Below are positions 1 through 7,887 of a stretch of 22,500 bases of DNA, piece by piece. The notes under the pieces are model-generated. The model had not been told where the DNA came from. It made no database searches and saw only the letters and a program-made list of their open reading frames with translations. Origin of the DNA: Symbiodinium natans (Eukaryota; Sar; Dinophyceae; Suessiales; Symbiodiniaceae). A program made the translations under genes and the position numbers. Each line of letters opens with the position of its first letter. The stretch's first letter is position 1. Location: the NCBI GenBank assembly GCA_905221605.1, contig CAJNDS010002190.1, forward strand, positions 768,338-790,837. Direction: 5' to 3'.

Positions 1-60
1 CCCCAAACCCCAAACCCTAAACCCTAAACCCTAAGCCCTAAACTCTGAACCCTAAACCCT
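1..60 (-). repeat. Interstitial telomeric tract, C-strand
   Basis: Slightly degenerate heptamers of the CCCTAAA type (variants CCCCAAA, CCCTAAG, CTCTGAA). It is the left neighbour of the island that starts at 61. The window simply begins inside the tract, so its full length is unknown. Confidence 0.95.
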
Positions 61-88
61 TGCCTGGATTTCTGCCCTCTACCTTCAG

Positions 89-229
89 CAAGGACATGTG
101 TGTCTGTTCCCTAAGTGTCGAGCACTTAAATACGTAGCACCGTCTTGCCAGCGATTGCAACACTTTCCACAGCTTACCATCTACAGCATCACCCTGCGCC
201 TCGGGTCTTGTTCTAACTTTGGGTTGCGG
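89..229 (+). other. Exon-like island, 47 codons
   Basis: A pyrimidine-rich stretch ending TTCAG at 84-88 is followed by 141 nt that are open in only one frame (begins QGHVCLFPKC, ends CSNFGLR). The first GT of the following G-strand tract (GTTTAG at 230) could serve as donor. The segment is phase 0 at both ends. No protein family is recognised. It could equally be unique DNA that happens to be open; the acceptor and length are the only support. Confidence 0.3.
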
Positions 230-592
230 GTTTAGAGTTTAGGGTTTAGGACCCTTCTTTCATGGTATTTTGTGGGGGAGGGGGGTGTAGGTTGCCATGA
301 GTGAAGCTCATGTCTTGGTTATTATTGAGGCACCGAGGACCCGAAATCCTCAAGCGTAAACCCCATGAGCCCTCGAACCCTCTATGACTCTATGGGTTCA
401 GGGTTTAGGGTTTAGGATTTGGGGTTTAGGGTTTATGGTTTAGGGTTTAGGGTTTAGAGCCGACTCTTATAGGTTCTCTCCTTCGTTTTTCAATCCATGG
501 CTCCACTGCTGCAGGAAATCTTGCTGTTATGTCCCTAAACCCTAAACCCCAAACCCCAAACCCTAAACCCCAAACCCTAAACCCTAAACCCG
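230..592. repeat. Mosaic of short telomeric tracts with two unique islands
   Basis: G-strand tracts lie at 230-250 and 391-458, and a C-strand tract at 534-592. Unique islands at 251-390 and 459-533 separate them. The second island has a weak acceptor (CTGCTGCAG at about 509-517) but only eight codons follow before a stop. I see no gene here. Confidence 0.85.
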
Positions 593-1460
593 CAAGGAGG
601 GGATGGAATTGCTACGGAAAGGCACCTCGCCATTGATGTTGTCTGGGGTAGTCGGAAGCAGGGTTAGGGTAGGCCACTGGTTGCCTTACGTATAGCTCTG
701 GTTAGAAGTGTGAGAAATTTCAAGGAGGGTTTGGCTTTGCCAGATGGTCTTCCGATGTCCGTTTCACATCTCTCTTTGGCTTATTCCTAAACCCTCTTGG
801 GTCTCCAAGAATAGCAGAGTTCGGGTTTGGGGTAAACTTCGAACCGAAAACCCCAACCCCAAAACCAAACAAAGCAGAACCAATCCCAAAGCCCTAGAGT
901 TTAGGGATTCGGGGTCTTCAGTCGGCTGTGACGACAACAGGTGCCAGCATAATTTCCAATATTATTCCCTTCTGATCCGGTACCCAAAGTTGAAAATTCT
1001 GGAACCCCACATCCTCAGAACCCTCAAGTTTAGGGGTTTGGGGTTGCGGGTTTCAGGCTTCGGGGTTGAGTGAGGGAAGGGGCTTTGGTGTCTAGGGTTT
1101 AAGGATCTAGGGCTAAGCGGTTTAGGGTTTCGTCTGGGTGGTTGTGAACCCTAAGCCCTTAACCCTTAACCCGCAAACCCTAACGCTAAACCCTACGTAG
1201 GCCAGCATTTCGAGGAGGGGTCCACCGCTTGAAGACTTAGGGTTCTGGCAGTTTTGGGGCTTAGGTTATAATTGGGGTTAGGTTTCAGGCTTTAGGGTTT
1301 TGGGGTTTAGGGGATTAGGGTTCTCAAGTCACCCCGAAGCTACCCTAAACCCGCCTTTGAACCCTTGACCCGAAATCCTAGAGTTCAGCATCGTAAGCCA
1401 CCACCCGAGTCCCAATTCCCGCCTAAACCCTACCCTTAAATTGCCCTTAACCTGAGGGTT
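593..1460. other. Degenerate telomere-derived DNA with unique islands
   Basis: Mostly unique or strongly decayed sequence with scattered GGGTTTAGGG and CCCTAAA remnants (for example 1099-1130, 1140-1196, 1290-1322). An open frame at 744-1073 runs partly through decayed heptamers (its end reads GLGLRVSGFGVE, the translation of GGGGTTT variants), so I do not call it a gene. Confidence 0.7.
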
Positions 1461-1516
1461 TAGGGTTTAAGGGTTAAGGGTGCAGGGTTTAGAGTTTAGG
1501 GTTTAGGGCTTCGGAA
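1453..1516 (+). repeat. Interstitial telomeric tract, G-strand
   Basis: About eight heptamers of TTTAGGG with TTAAGGG and TGCAGGG variants. It precedes a pyrimidine-rich stretch that leads to the micro-exon candidate at 1567. Confidence 0.9.
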
Positions 1517-1566
1517 ACCCAAGACTCCAATTCCCCTAATCCCTCCCCCCGCCTACTCACCTCCAG

Positions 1567-1593
1567 TCGCCAAGAACTGGTGTGTCCGTTGCG
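1567..1593 (+). other. Micro-exon candidate with consensus donor
   Basis: CACCTCCAG (1558-1566) precedes 27 nt that end at a textbook donor (GCG|GTGAGT, GT at 1594). In one phase it reads AKNWCVRC, a pattern seen in small zinc fingers of the W-C-x2-C type, but eight residues are not enough to assign a family. G-strand tracts lie on both sides (1453-1516 and 1635-1690). Confidence 0.35.
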
Positions 1594-1827
1594 GTGAGTC
1601 CCTCTGGGTGCCGACGCCTGTCCGCACAGAATTTGGGTTTAGGGTTTAGAGTTCAGGGGTTAAGGTTTAGGGTTTCGGGTTTAGGGTTTACGACCCTAAG
1701 ATAGACCACCAAATAGTAGGATTCCCTGATAATGAGGACCCCAAGAAGGCACCCCCCTGAATTCGAAACCCCCTCCCCCAATGTGGGACCGATGGTTACA
1801 GGGGTGCTGGAGTTCAGCGGCTTGGGA

Positions 1828-1927
1828 GTTTAGGGTTTAGGGTTTAGGGTTTAGGGTTTAGGGTTTAGGGTTTAGGGTTTAGGGTGAAACCCTAAACCCT
1901 AAACCCCCACAGCCTCAACCCTAAACC
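1828..1927. repeat. Inverted telomeric pair: G array then C array
   Basis: Eight TTTAGGG units (1828-1885) are followed after TGAAA by CCCTAAA units (1890-1927, the last ones degenerate). The two arms can pair as a hairpin in single-stranded DNA or RNA. The G arm starts with GTTTAGGG directly after a short island that itself follows a TTACAG acceptor (1796-1801). Confidence 0.9.
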
Positions 1928-2348
1928 TTCCCGTCGGCCGCACTTCCCGCGAAGGAATCTCCTGTAATTTGCCGATTGCGCACGCAAACCTTGAACTTTC
2001 AACTCTCCGGGTGTAGATATGCTCATCTGGTGCTGAGCTTCTAAGGTTTAGGGTTTAGGGTTTAGGCAGTTCAGATATGCAGTAGAGCCACATGTTTTTC
2101 ACTCAAGGCGGCGGAGGCTTGGGATTTAGGACTCGGGTTGAGGGATACACCCTAAGCCCCAAACCCCCAGCCCCAAACCCTAAACCCCAATACAACCCAA
2201 GAACATGTAGGGTTTAGGGTTTAGGGTTTAGGGTTTCCATGGCGCAGAGGTGTTGCCAGGCACTTAGGGCTTCGGAGGTTTTAGAGGTTTAGGAAGCCGC
2301 TTCTGGTTTAGGTTGTAGCTGCCTAACAGTGTTTAAGGGGCCCTGCAG
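1928..2348. other. Unique islands with short telomeric tracts
   Basis: G-strand tracts at 2044-2067 and 2208-2236 and a C-strand tract at 2150-2190 are set in unique sequence. No coding signal is convincing. Confidence 0.7.
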
Positions 2349-2471
2349 CCCATATCCTATAAGCTGTACCACAAAAGGACCCATAAGTTCTTTCTACCCG
2401 GATATTCAGCAGAAGTCTCCCTGAGCGCTACTGCCCCGAAACCCCGACGCAGCTTAAACCCTAATCTCTAA
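2349..2471 (+). other. Exon-like open segment, 40 codons plus stop
   Basis: After CCCTGCAG (2341-2348) one frame stays open for 40 codons (starts PISYKLYHKRTHKFF) and stops at TAA 2469-2471 inside a decayed C-strand tract. The first 30 residues do not derive from telomeric units. No family is recognised. It is followed by a C-strand tract, unlike most exon-like islands here. Confidence 0.25.
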
Positions 2472-2784
2472 ACCCGAATCCTCAACCCTGTATGTACTTG
2501 GGCCCTATACACCCTATGCCCTGAAACTTCTTGTTAAGCAGCATTTCCCGCCTGTCCTCACGTCCCCAATGTGCCACCATCTTCTGGATCCGTTTATAAG
2601 CCCTAAGCCCTCAAGTAGGCTTTAGGGTTTAGGGCTTGGGGATGCCCAAGACCCTGAACCCTAAACCCTAAACCCTACGCCCTACACCCTAACCCCAAAC
2701 CCTACACCCTAAACCCTAAACCCTAAACCAGGACTCCTTCGGAGGTTTTCGGGTCCCTCAAGCCGTATGCTCACCGCTGCCCAG
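2472..2784. other. Unique island, then telomeric tracts
   Basis: 2490-2620 is unique and shows no gene. A short G-strand tract (2621-2640) is followed by a C-strand tract (2652-2730) with CCCTACA variants. 2731-2784 leads into the next exon-like segment. Confidence 0.75.
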
Positions 2785-2847
2785 GCAGCGCAAGTCAAAA
2801 GAATGCTGCGAGGCACACGGGGGAGTCATCTGGCCCTGGACTTCAGG
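2785..2847 (+). other. Exon-like island, 21 codons, acceptor and donor
   Basis: CACCGCTGCCCAG (2772-2784) is a good acceptor. The 63 nt that follow are open (AAQVKRMLRGTRG then SHLALDFR) and end at AGG|GTACAT (GT at 2848). Phase is 0 at both ends. C-strand arrays lie on both sides. No domain is recognisable in 21 residues. Confidence 0.35.
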
Positions 2848-2854
2848 GTACATA

Positions 2855-3015
2855 CCCGAAACCCTAAATCCTAAACCCTAAACCGTAAACCCTAAACCCT
2901 AAAGCCTAAACCCTAAACCCTGAAGGGGGGGGGGGGAGTTCGGGGTGAGGGTTCAGTTTACGCTATACCCTAAACCCTAAAGCCTAAAGCCCTAAACCCA
3001 AAACCCTAAACCCGA
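2855..3015 (-). repeat. Interstitial telomeric tracts, C-strand, with poly-G
   Basis: CCCTAAA units at 2866-2923 and 2966-3013 are interrupted by a run of twelve G (about 2926-2937) and a short G-rich unique piece. Confidence 0.9.
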
Positions 3016-3048
3016 CACGGAAATTTTCGTCAAACACATTTGCTTCAG

Positions 3049-3108
3049 GGCGCGCTCTGTGGGTTTAGGGATGAGCTTGCTGGTCCCTTGTCCAGGAACT
3101 TCCCCTGA
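3049..3108 (+). other. Exon-like island with strong acceptor
   Basis: CATTTGCTTCAG (3037-3048) is followed by 19 codons and TGA (GALCGFRDELAGPLSRNFP). One internal codon pair comes from a single GGGTTTAGGG, so part of the peptide may be telomere-derived. It is followed by a C-strand array (3109-3190). Confidence 0.3.
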
Positions 3109-3190
3109 ACCCTAAACCCTAAAGCCTAAACCCTAAACCCTAAGCCCTAAACGCTAAACCTACACACTAAACCCTAAACACTAAGCCCCG
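3109..3190 (-). repeat. Interstitial telomeric tract, C-strand
   Basis: CCCTAAA units with CCCTGAA, GCCTAAA and CACTAAA variants. Confidence 0.92.
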
Positions 3191-3225
3191 TTTCAACAAG
3201 GACCCAGTTTAGCAGCCCCCTGCAG

Positions 3226-3470
3226 TCCCACTGCTTCGCGCACTTCTGGTGGACGCCCTACGGCGCCACTGTCGACTGTGGCGGAGGCATGGACGGTTTG
3301 TGGGGCGTGTATGCAAAAGGGTTTATATTCCTTTTTTCCTATCACGGGTATTGGTATTACCATTATCACGATTACAGCCAGAATTAGCAATTGCGAGATG
3401 ACGATGGCTACGATGTTTTCGAGCACTGCGGTTACTATCGTTGTCGTTTCCCAGTATGGCTTTTCGTAGT
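3226..3470 (+). pseudogene. Tyr/Trp/His-rich coding relic with in-frame stop
   Basis: After CCCCCTGCAG (3216-3225) one frame reads 53 codons (starts SHCFAHFWWTPYGATVDCGG, later SYHGYWYYHYHDYSQN), stops at TAG 3385-3387, and continues in the same frame with the same flavour (DDDGYDVFEHCGYYRCRF) to about 3470. The first half has C/G-rich third positions and dense aromatic residues. The overlapping frames (3278-3469 plus, 3193-3426 minus) give hydrophobic I/V/T-rich peptides that rely on ATA codons, so I prefer this frame. The TAG suggests decay, or an intron I cannot place. A telomeric array starts at the right edge (3471). No family is recognised. Confidence 0.3.
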
Positions 3471-3549
3471 ACCCTAAACGCTAAACCCTAAACCCTAAAC
3501 CCTGAACCCTGAACCCTAAACCCTAAACCCTAAACCCTAAACCCTAAAC
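3471..3549 (-). repeat. Interstitial telomeric tract, C-strand
   Basis: About eleven CCCTAAA units, two of them CCCTGAA. It sits between two pieces of Tyr/Cys-rich coding-like sequence. Confidence 0.97.
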
Positions 3550-3554
3550 TATTG

Positions 3555-3644
3555 TCTTCCTATTGCAACTATTGTTACGAGTATTTCGGTTCGGGCTCTT
3601 GGCATGTTCCTTTGTTCCCTACTGCCCAGCGGCAAGATCCCTAA
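3555..3644 (+). pseudogene. Tyr/Cys-rich coding-like piece
   Basis: Directly after the array at 3471-3549, one frame reads SSYCNYCYEYFGSGSWHVP and continues to TAA at 3642-3644. The richness in Tyr, Cys and Gly matches the piece at 3226-3470. The two may be one sequence split by the telomeric array, but they are in different frames, and a TAY-rich simple sequence could also produce the likeness. Confidence 0.25.
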
Positions 3645-3649
3645 GCCCT

Positions 3650-3792
3650 CGACCCTAAACCCTAAACCCTAAACCCTGAACCCTGAACCCTAAACCCTAA
3701 ACCCTCAACCCTCAACCCTAAACCCTAAACCCTAAACCCTAAACCCTAAACCCTAAACCCTAAACCCTAAACCCTAAACCCTAAACCCTAAG
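3650..3792 (-). repeat. Interstitial telomeric array, C-strand
   Basis: About 20 heptamers, mostly perfect CCCTAAA, with adjacent CCCTGAA and CCCTCAA pairs near the left end. Confidence 0.98.
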
Positions 3793-3847
3793 CGCCCTCG
3801 GATCCCCATCCGTGGCTTCTTCGAACATCCCAGGTTGATGGTTCCAG

Positions 3848-4046
3848 GTTTAGGGATTAGGGTTTAGGGTTTAGGGTTTAGGGCTTACCCTGAGACCTAA
3901 ACCCCAAAACCCACAATCCCCAAAGTCCTTAGGCTTACCCGAAACCCGAAACCGTAAACCCTAAACCCTAAACCCTAAACCCTAAACCCTAAACCCTAAA
4001 CCCTAAACCCTAAACCCTAAACCCTAAACCCTAAACCCTAAACCCC
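3848..4046. repeat. G tract then C array
   Basis: Five G-strand units (3848-3885) run through a decayed junction (3886-3950) into about 13 perfect C-strand units (3956-4046). This is the G-then-C order expected of an intron with pairing ends. Confidence 0.95.
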
Positions 4047-4057
4047 CTGAATCGCAG

Positions 4058-4124
4058 GCAACCTCACCGTTACCGTGGCCGCCGCCAAGGAGCAGGCCTC
4101 GACACGCTTCTGAAGAGGCCGCGT
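4058..4124 (+). other. Exon-like island between C and G arrays
   Basis: GAATCGCAG (4049-4057) precedes a GC-rich island that runs into the G-strand array near 4125. All three frames are nearly open: one gives NLTVTVAAAKEQASTRF and TGA at 4111-4113, the others remain open to the array. The good acceptor and GC-rich codons support an exon, but the frame is undecided. Confidence 0.35.
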
Positions 4125-4375
4125 CAGGGGTTTAGGGTTTAGGGTTTAGGGTTTAGGGGTTTAGGGGTTTAGGGGTTAGGGTTTAGGGGTTTGGGGGTTT
4201 AGGACTTGGGGGTTTAGGGGTTTAGGGGTTTAGGGGTTTAGGGGTTTAGGGGTTTAGGGGTTTAGGGGTTTAGGGGTTTAGGGGTTTAGCGGTTTAGGGG
4301 TTTAGGGGTTTAGGGGTTTAGGGGTTTAGGGTTTAGGGGTTTAGGACTTGGGGGTTTAGGGTTTAGGGGTTTAGG
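4125..4375 (+). repeat. Octamer telomere-variant array, TTTAGGGG
   Basis: Four TTTAGGG heptamers are followed by roughly 25 units of TTTAGGGG, with a few TTTAGGACTTGGGGG interruptions at about 4200 and 4343. The interruption recurs, so a multi-unit block has been duplicated. Confidence 0.95.
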
Positions 4376-4980
4376 AGTGTAGGCTTTAGGGCTTCAGGGT
4401 TTAGCGTTTAGGCTTTAGGGCTAAGGGTTGCGGGTTAGGTTTTGTGGTTTTTGGGTTTCAGGGGTCTCGGGTTTAGGGTTTAGGGCTAGGTTTTGGGGTT
4501 TCAGGTTTCATTCTGAAGAGGCCTGGTAGGGTTTTAGGGTTTTAAGGTTTGGTTACTTTTTGGGTTTCAGCGTTTTAGGTTTTTAGGGTTTTGGGTGTTA
4601 GGGTTTTAGGGTTTTAGCGTTTGGGGTTTTTGGGTTTCAGGTTTTAGGGGTTTCAGGGTTTCAGGGCTTTAGGCTTTGAGTGCCTGGAGAGCCAAAGCTT
4701 TTGGGTTTAGGGTTTAGAGCTCAGGGTCCAGGGTTTAGGGTTTAGGGTTAGGGTTAGGGTTTAGGATTGCGGGTTCTGGGATTTGGGTTTCACTGTTTGA
4801 GATTCATTTTTTCTCAAGGGTTCGGATTGAAGTCTTACGCATCTGGTTGTTTTTCTCTGTGGGAGTGTGTGTTTTGGGGGAGAGCTGTTTTGAGTTTAGA
4901 GTTTAGGCTTTTTGGGGTTTGGGGAGCTTGGGTTGAGGGTTTAGGGTTTAGGGGTTGAGTTTCCGTAGAGGGTGTAGGAT
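4376..4980 (+). repeat. Strongly decayed G-strand telomere-derived region
   Basis: Continuous G/T-rich sequence made of diverged units (TTTTAGGG, TTTCAGGG, TTTTGGGG). A short open frame at 4767-4958 is a by-product of stop-free variant units. No gene seen. Confidence 0.8.
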
Positions 4981-4994
4981 TGGGCATCCTTCAG

Positions 4995-5041
4995 ACACGC
5001 ACTTGCATCAACAAGCTTCACCTGTTTATGTGCGAAATTAG
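4995..5041 (+). other. Exon-like island with acceptor and donor
   Basis: GCATCCTTCAG (4984-4994) precedes 47 nt reading TRTCINKLHLFMCEI plus two bases, ending at ATTAG|GTGGGT (GT at 5042). Spliced to an acceptor at 5135 the frame would continue into the copia-like fragment; the phases agree (2 nt plus 1 nt). The intervening 94 nt hold telomere-like units. Confidence 0.35.
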
Positions 5042-5135
5042 GTGGGTTTTGCTTATGAGCCGAACGGGGTTTAGGGTTTGGGGTTTAGGGTTTAGGGTTG
5101 AGGGTTGAGGGTTTTGGGTTGGGCCGTGAACACAG

Positions 5136-5406
5136 AGCAGTACGCATGCGGGCGACGCCTCCGGATGTCTACGCTGCACTGGTCCGTCTAGATGCCGATG
5201 TGGCAGGCATGGATCGTGGGGGCAGCAGACTTGGTCAAATCACATTTCTTGTGGGCCGCGGCCTGGTTGTGTCACATTGCGTTGCAAGGCGGCAATTGAG
5301 GGGACTCCTCTCGGATACGGCGATGCACATGGCATCGTGTGCCGGCTCTTGCCGGCACGGAGCTTTGCTCCAACTTACCAAGCTTGTCGCCCTAGGAGCA
5401 TATTGA
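5136..5406 (+). pseudogene. Ty1/copia-type RNase H fragment, decayed
   Basis: The frame beginning after GAACACAG (5128-5135) runs 90 codons to TGA at 5404-5406. It contains LDADVAGMDRGGSRLGQITF and then LVGRGLVVSHCVARRQ, RGLLSDTAMHMASC. The order (an Asp-Ala-Asp motif, a G-S-x-x-G-x-I-x-F-L strand, then an R-R-x-x-R-x-x-L helix start) matches the C-terminal RNase H of Ty1/copia retrotransposon polyproteins. The first catalytic Asp is present at 5191-5193, but the acidic residue expected in the helix (usually Ala-Glu) reads Asp-Thr, so it is probably inactive. A second frame is also open across the region (KAAIEGTPLGYGDAHGI), which weakens the call. A stop-free CCCTCAA block cuts it off at 5409. 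No LTR, integrase or reverse transcriptase is visible. Confidence 0.45.
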
Positions 5407-5408
5407 CC

Positions 5409-5419
5409 GAACCCAAACC

Positions 5420-5465
<46 letters not shown>

Positions 5466-5470
5466 ACCCT
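5409..5470 (-). repeat. Homogeneous CCCTCAA variant block
   Basis: Eight CCCTCAA units adjoin the long perfect array. This variant lacks a stop codon in any forward frame, which explains an apparent open frame (repeated LNPQPST) through it. Confidence 0.97.
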
Positions 5471-5478
5471 AAACGTGA

Positions 5479-5903
5479 AACCCTAAACCCTAAACCCTAA
5501 ACCCTAAACCCTAAACCCTAAACCCTAAACCCTAAACCCTAAACCCTAAACCCTAAACCCTAAACCCTAAACCCTAAACCCTAAACCCTAAACCCTAAAC
5601 CCTAAACCCTAAACCCTAACACTAAACCCTAAACCCTAAACCCTAAACCCTAAACCCTAAACCCTAAACCCTAAACCCTAAACCCTAAACCCTAAACCCT
5701 AAACCCTAAACCCTAAACCCTAAACCCTAAACCCTAAACCCTAAACACTAACCCTAAACCCTAAACCCTAAACCCTAAACCCTAAACCCTAAACCCTAAA
5801 CCCTAAACCCTAAACCCTAAACCCTAAACCCTAAACCCTAAACCCTAAACCCTAAACCCTAAACCCTAAACCCTAACCCCTAAACCCTAAACCCTAAACC
5901 CTC
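5479..5903 (-). repeat. Longest telomeric array, about 60 CCCTAAA units
   Basis: Nearly perfect heptamers over about 425 bp, with isolated breaks (a CACTAAA near 5617, a similar one near 5745, a CCCCTAAA near 5875). It ends in poly-C (5903-5918). It is internal, so not a chromosome end in this assembly. Confidence 0.98.
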
Positions 5904-6280
5904 CCCCCCCCCACCCCCCAAAACCCAGGGGTACATTTAAGGGAGGTGGGTGCGCAGGGCTTCTTTGGGCTCATCCTCCCTAAGCCCCTACACCCCACAC
6001 CCGTACGAAGGCCTTGTCTGGGCCTCTTCCTCTAAGGGTAGTCCCTTGGGCTGTTCGGGGTATGTAAGGAGCACAAATATTCCCCACTTAAGGGACCATG
6101 CAACTACCCTCAGTCTTCTTGGGACTTTTCTGTGCGGCGTGGAGGGCACAGACACATACACACGAGCCTCCATATTCAGCGTACTTACTAAGTGTACTGG
6201 GTTCAGGTGGGCTTTGGGTTTTGGGTTTCAGGGTCTGCGGCATCGCCCTAAACCTGACGTTAGTCCCAACACAGTGACCC
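5904..6280. other. Unique island without a supported gene
   Basis: It starts with poly-C, then unique sequence to about 6210, then decayed units. Open frames on both strands (5950-6324 plus, 5988-6173 minus) overlap and neither shows a known motif. The plus frame ends in translated telomere variants. A GCGCAG acceptor-like site lies at 5951-5956. No gene is called. Confidence 0.6.
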
Positions 6281-6510
6281 TAAAACCAAAGAATCCCAAA
6301 CCCAAAAAACCCTCAAACCCCTAAAGCCCCAAAACCCCAAAACCCTAAAGCCCCAGAAGCCATTAAACCCTAAAGCCCCAAAACCCGTAAAACCCTACAA
6401 CCCCATACCCCCCAAACCACCCCCCCAGACACCCGAACCCCCGAACACTAAACCCTAAACCCTAAACCCCAAGCCCGAAAACCCCCAGCCTAAAACCCCA
6501 GACTCTAAAC
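6281..6510 (-). repeat. Decayed C-strand telomere-derived region
   Basis: C/A-rich units of 7-9 nt (CCCTAAAG, CCCCAAAA, CCCGTAAAA) that grade into the octamer array. Confidence 0.85.
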
Positions 6511-6735
6511 CCTAAACCCTAAAACCCTAAAACCCTAAAACCCTAAAACCCTAAAACCCTAAAACCCTAAAACCCTAAAACCCTAAAACCCTAAAACCCT
6601 ATAACCTAAAACCCTAAAACCCTAAAACCCTAAAACCCTAAAACCCTAAAACCCTAAAACCCCAAAACCCTAAAACCCTAAAACCCTAAAACCCTAAAAC
6701 CCCAAAACCCTAAAACCCTAAAACCCCAAAGCCCT
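6511..6735 (-). repeat. Octamer telomere-variant array, CCCTAAAA
   Basis: About 27 units of CCCTAAAA with occasional CCCCAAAA. It is a different unit from the flanking heptamers and is homogeneous along its length, as expected of local tandem expansion. Confidence 0.97.
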
Positions 6736-6742
6736 CTGTCAG

Positions 6743-6765
6743 GCGCTGCCAGCGCTCTTGCTAGG
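6743..6765 (+). other. Micro-island between opposed arrays
   Basis: CCCTCTGTCAG (6732-6742) and GG|GTTTAGGG (GT at 6766) bracket 23 nt of unique sequence. If it is an exon it encodes about seven residues (ALPALLL in one frame). It is also the spacer of a large inverted repeat formed by the octamer array on its left and the heptamer array on its right. Confidence 0.3.
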
Positions 6766-6889
6766 GTTTAGGGTTTAGGGTTTAGGGTTTAGGGTTTAGG
6801 GTTTAGGGTTTAGGGTTTAGGGTTTAGGGTTTAGGGTTTAGGGTTTAGGGTTTAGGGTTTAGGGTTTAGGGTTTAGGGTTTAGGGTTTG
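6766..6889 (+). repeat. Telomeric array, G-strand
   Basis: About 17 perfect TTTAGGG units, opposed to the CCCTAAAA array that ends 30 bp to the left. Confidence 0.98.
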
Positions 6890-6972
6890 ATGTTTGGAGT
6901 TTGGGATTTAGGGCTAGGGATTCCTTGCAGGAGTGTTCTTCTGAGCCTTGGTTCCCTGCATACACTTTGCAG

Positions 6973-7045
6973 CAGCCCGCAGCCCTAAAGACCAGTCTCG
7001 GGACTTAAGTTCTTCTATACCGGCAGCACTTAACTTAGAGCTGCG
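6973..7045 (+). other. Exon-like island, 23 codons
   Basis: ACACTTTGCAG (6962-6972) precedes 73 nt with one frame open throughout (ARSPKDQSRDLSSSIPAAL), ending CTGCG|GTTTGGGG (GT at 7046). Joined to the acceptor at 7187, the next segment continues in phase. No family is recognised. Confidence 0.35.
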
Positions 7046-7160
7046 GTTTGGGGTTTAGGGTTTAGGGTTTAGGGTTCAGGGTTTAGGGTTCAGGGTTCAG
7101 GGTTTAGGGTTTAGGGTTTAGGGTTTAGGGTGTAGGGTTTAGGGTTTAGGGTTTGGGAAC
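7046..7160 (+). repeat. Telomeric array, G-strand, mixed with TTCAGGG
   Basis: About 15 heptamers, three of them TTCAGGG. With the following 27 nt (ending GTTCTCGGCAG) it would form a 142-nt GT-AG intron, 7046-7187. Confidence 0.95.
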
Positions 7161-7187
7161 CTTAAGCCCTGAATCCGTTCTCGGCAG

Positions 7188-7251
7188 GGTGGACGTGGGA
7201 CCCCGGACAGTCGCCTTCTGCTCTACAGAGCTGCGAAGCAACGCCCGCTGA
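7188..7251 (+). other. Exon-like island, possible 3' end of an open frame
   Basis: Following CCGTTCTCGGCAG (7175-7187), the phase dictated by the 6973-7045 segment reads VDVGPRTVAFCSTELRSNAR and stops at TGA 7249-7251. The other two frames are also open for over 60 nt, so phase agreement is weak evidence. Confidence 0.3.
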
Positions 7252-7455
7252 GTCGCTAAGATAGCCTTCTCCCTCCATGAGCAAGACTTGTTTAGGATTT
7301 AGGGCTTAGGGTTTAGGATTTAGGGTTGGGTTTTAGGGTTTTTGGGGTTTTAGAGCTTTTGGGTATAGGGGTTCAAGGGCATTGATCAGTAGGTATTCAA
7401 GTACATCAGTTAAGGTTCGCAGTTTCACTATAGTAATCGCTGGCCTCACTTGCAG
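7252..7455. other. Unique sequence with decayed G-strand units
   Basis: 7291-7370 holds degraded TTTAGGG units. 7371-7455 is unique and ends in a clear acceptor-like stretch (GGCCTCACTTGCAG, 7442-7455). Confidence 0.75.
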
Positions 7456-7711
7456 CTGTATTCATGACGGCTCATGAACCTTCAGTCAAGGCCATCCTGT
7501 ACTGGTTCTTCATAGCTTGGGGGACGATCTCGAACTTCCCAGCTTTCCCACCCCCAAACCCGAAACACCCCCAAGCCGAAGCCCTAAATCCCAAGACATC
7601 TTCACATGGCTGAAGAGGTTGAAGGCACGGTACGGAATGGGGGAAGAACGAGCCCGGCGTTCTTTCAAGGGAGCGTCTCTTGACGGGGAATTGAGGCAGT
7701 TAGGTTCCTGA
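7456..7711 (+). other. Coding-like block, frame uncertain
   Basis: After the acceptor at 7455 one frame reads VFMTAHEPSVKAILYWFFIA and stays open to a TGA near 7610. From 7517 a second frame is open (includes FTWLKRLKARYGMGEERARR) to a TGA at 7709-7711. The minus strand is open across most of the block too. The codon texture is coding-like, and a frame switch through an unseen intron is possible. It ends just before poly-C (7715-7728). No family is recognised. Confidence 0.3.
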
Positions 7712-7887
7712 ATTCCCCCCCCCCCCCCCATATCGCCCTTTAACACTGATCATGTAGGGAACATGGAGCCCATATTCCCGGTGCTTGTTCACACTTTTTC
7801 CTACCTCGATCCCAGATCTTTAAACCTAAACCCTGAACCCTAAACCCCTAAACCCTAAACATCAATCAAGAGCAAAAGTTCTCACAG
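7712..7887. other. Poly-C, unique piece and C-strand tract
   Basis: A run of about 14 C is followed by unique sequence, then a short C-strand tract (7824-7860), then a pyrimidine-rich lead-in ending AAGTTCTCACAG at 7887. Confidence 0.8.

Noticed and set aside
744-1073. 109-codon frame
   Set aside because: Both ends are decayed telomeric units read as protein (LRTENPNPKT, GLGLRVSGFG).
5277-5486. Frame ending in repeated LNPQPST
   Set aside because: The tail is translated CCCTCAA repeat. The front part overlaps the copia-like frame and is kept only as an alternative there.
5409-5903. CRISPR-like regular array
   Set aside because: Contiguous 7-mers without spacers; this is telomeric repeat.
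7619-7711. Possible rRNA fragment, because all frames of the segment are open
   Set aside because: No conserved rRNA motif could be recognised by eye; a search against rRNA databases would decide, and I do not call it.
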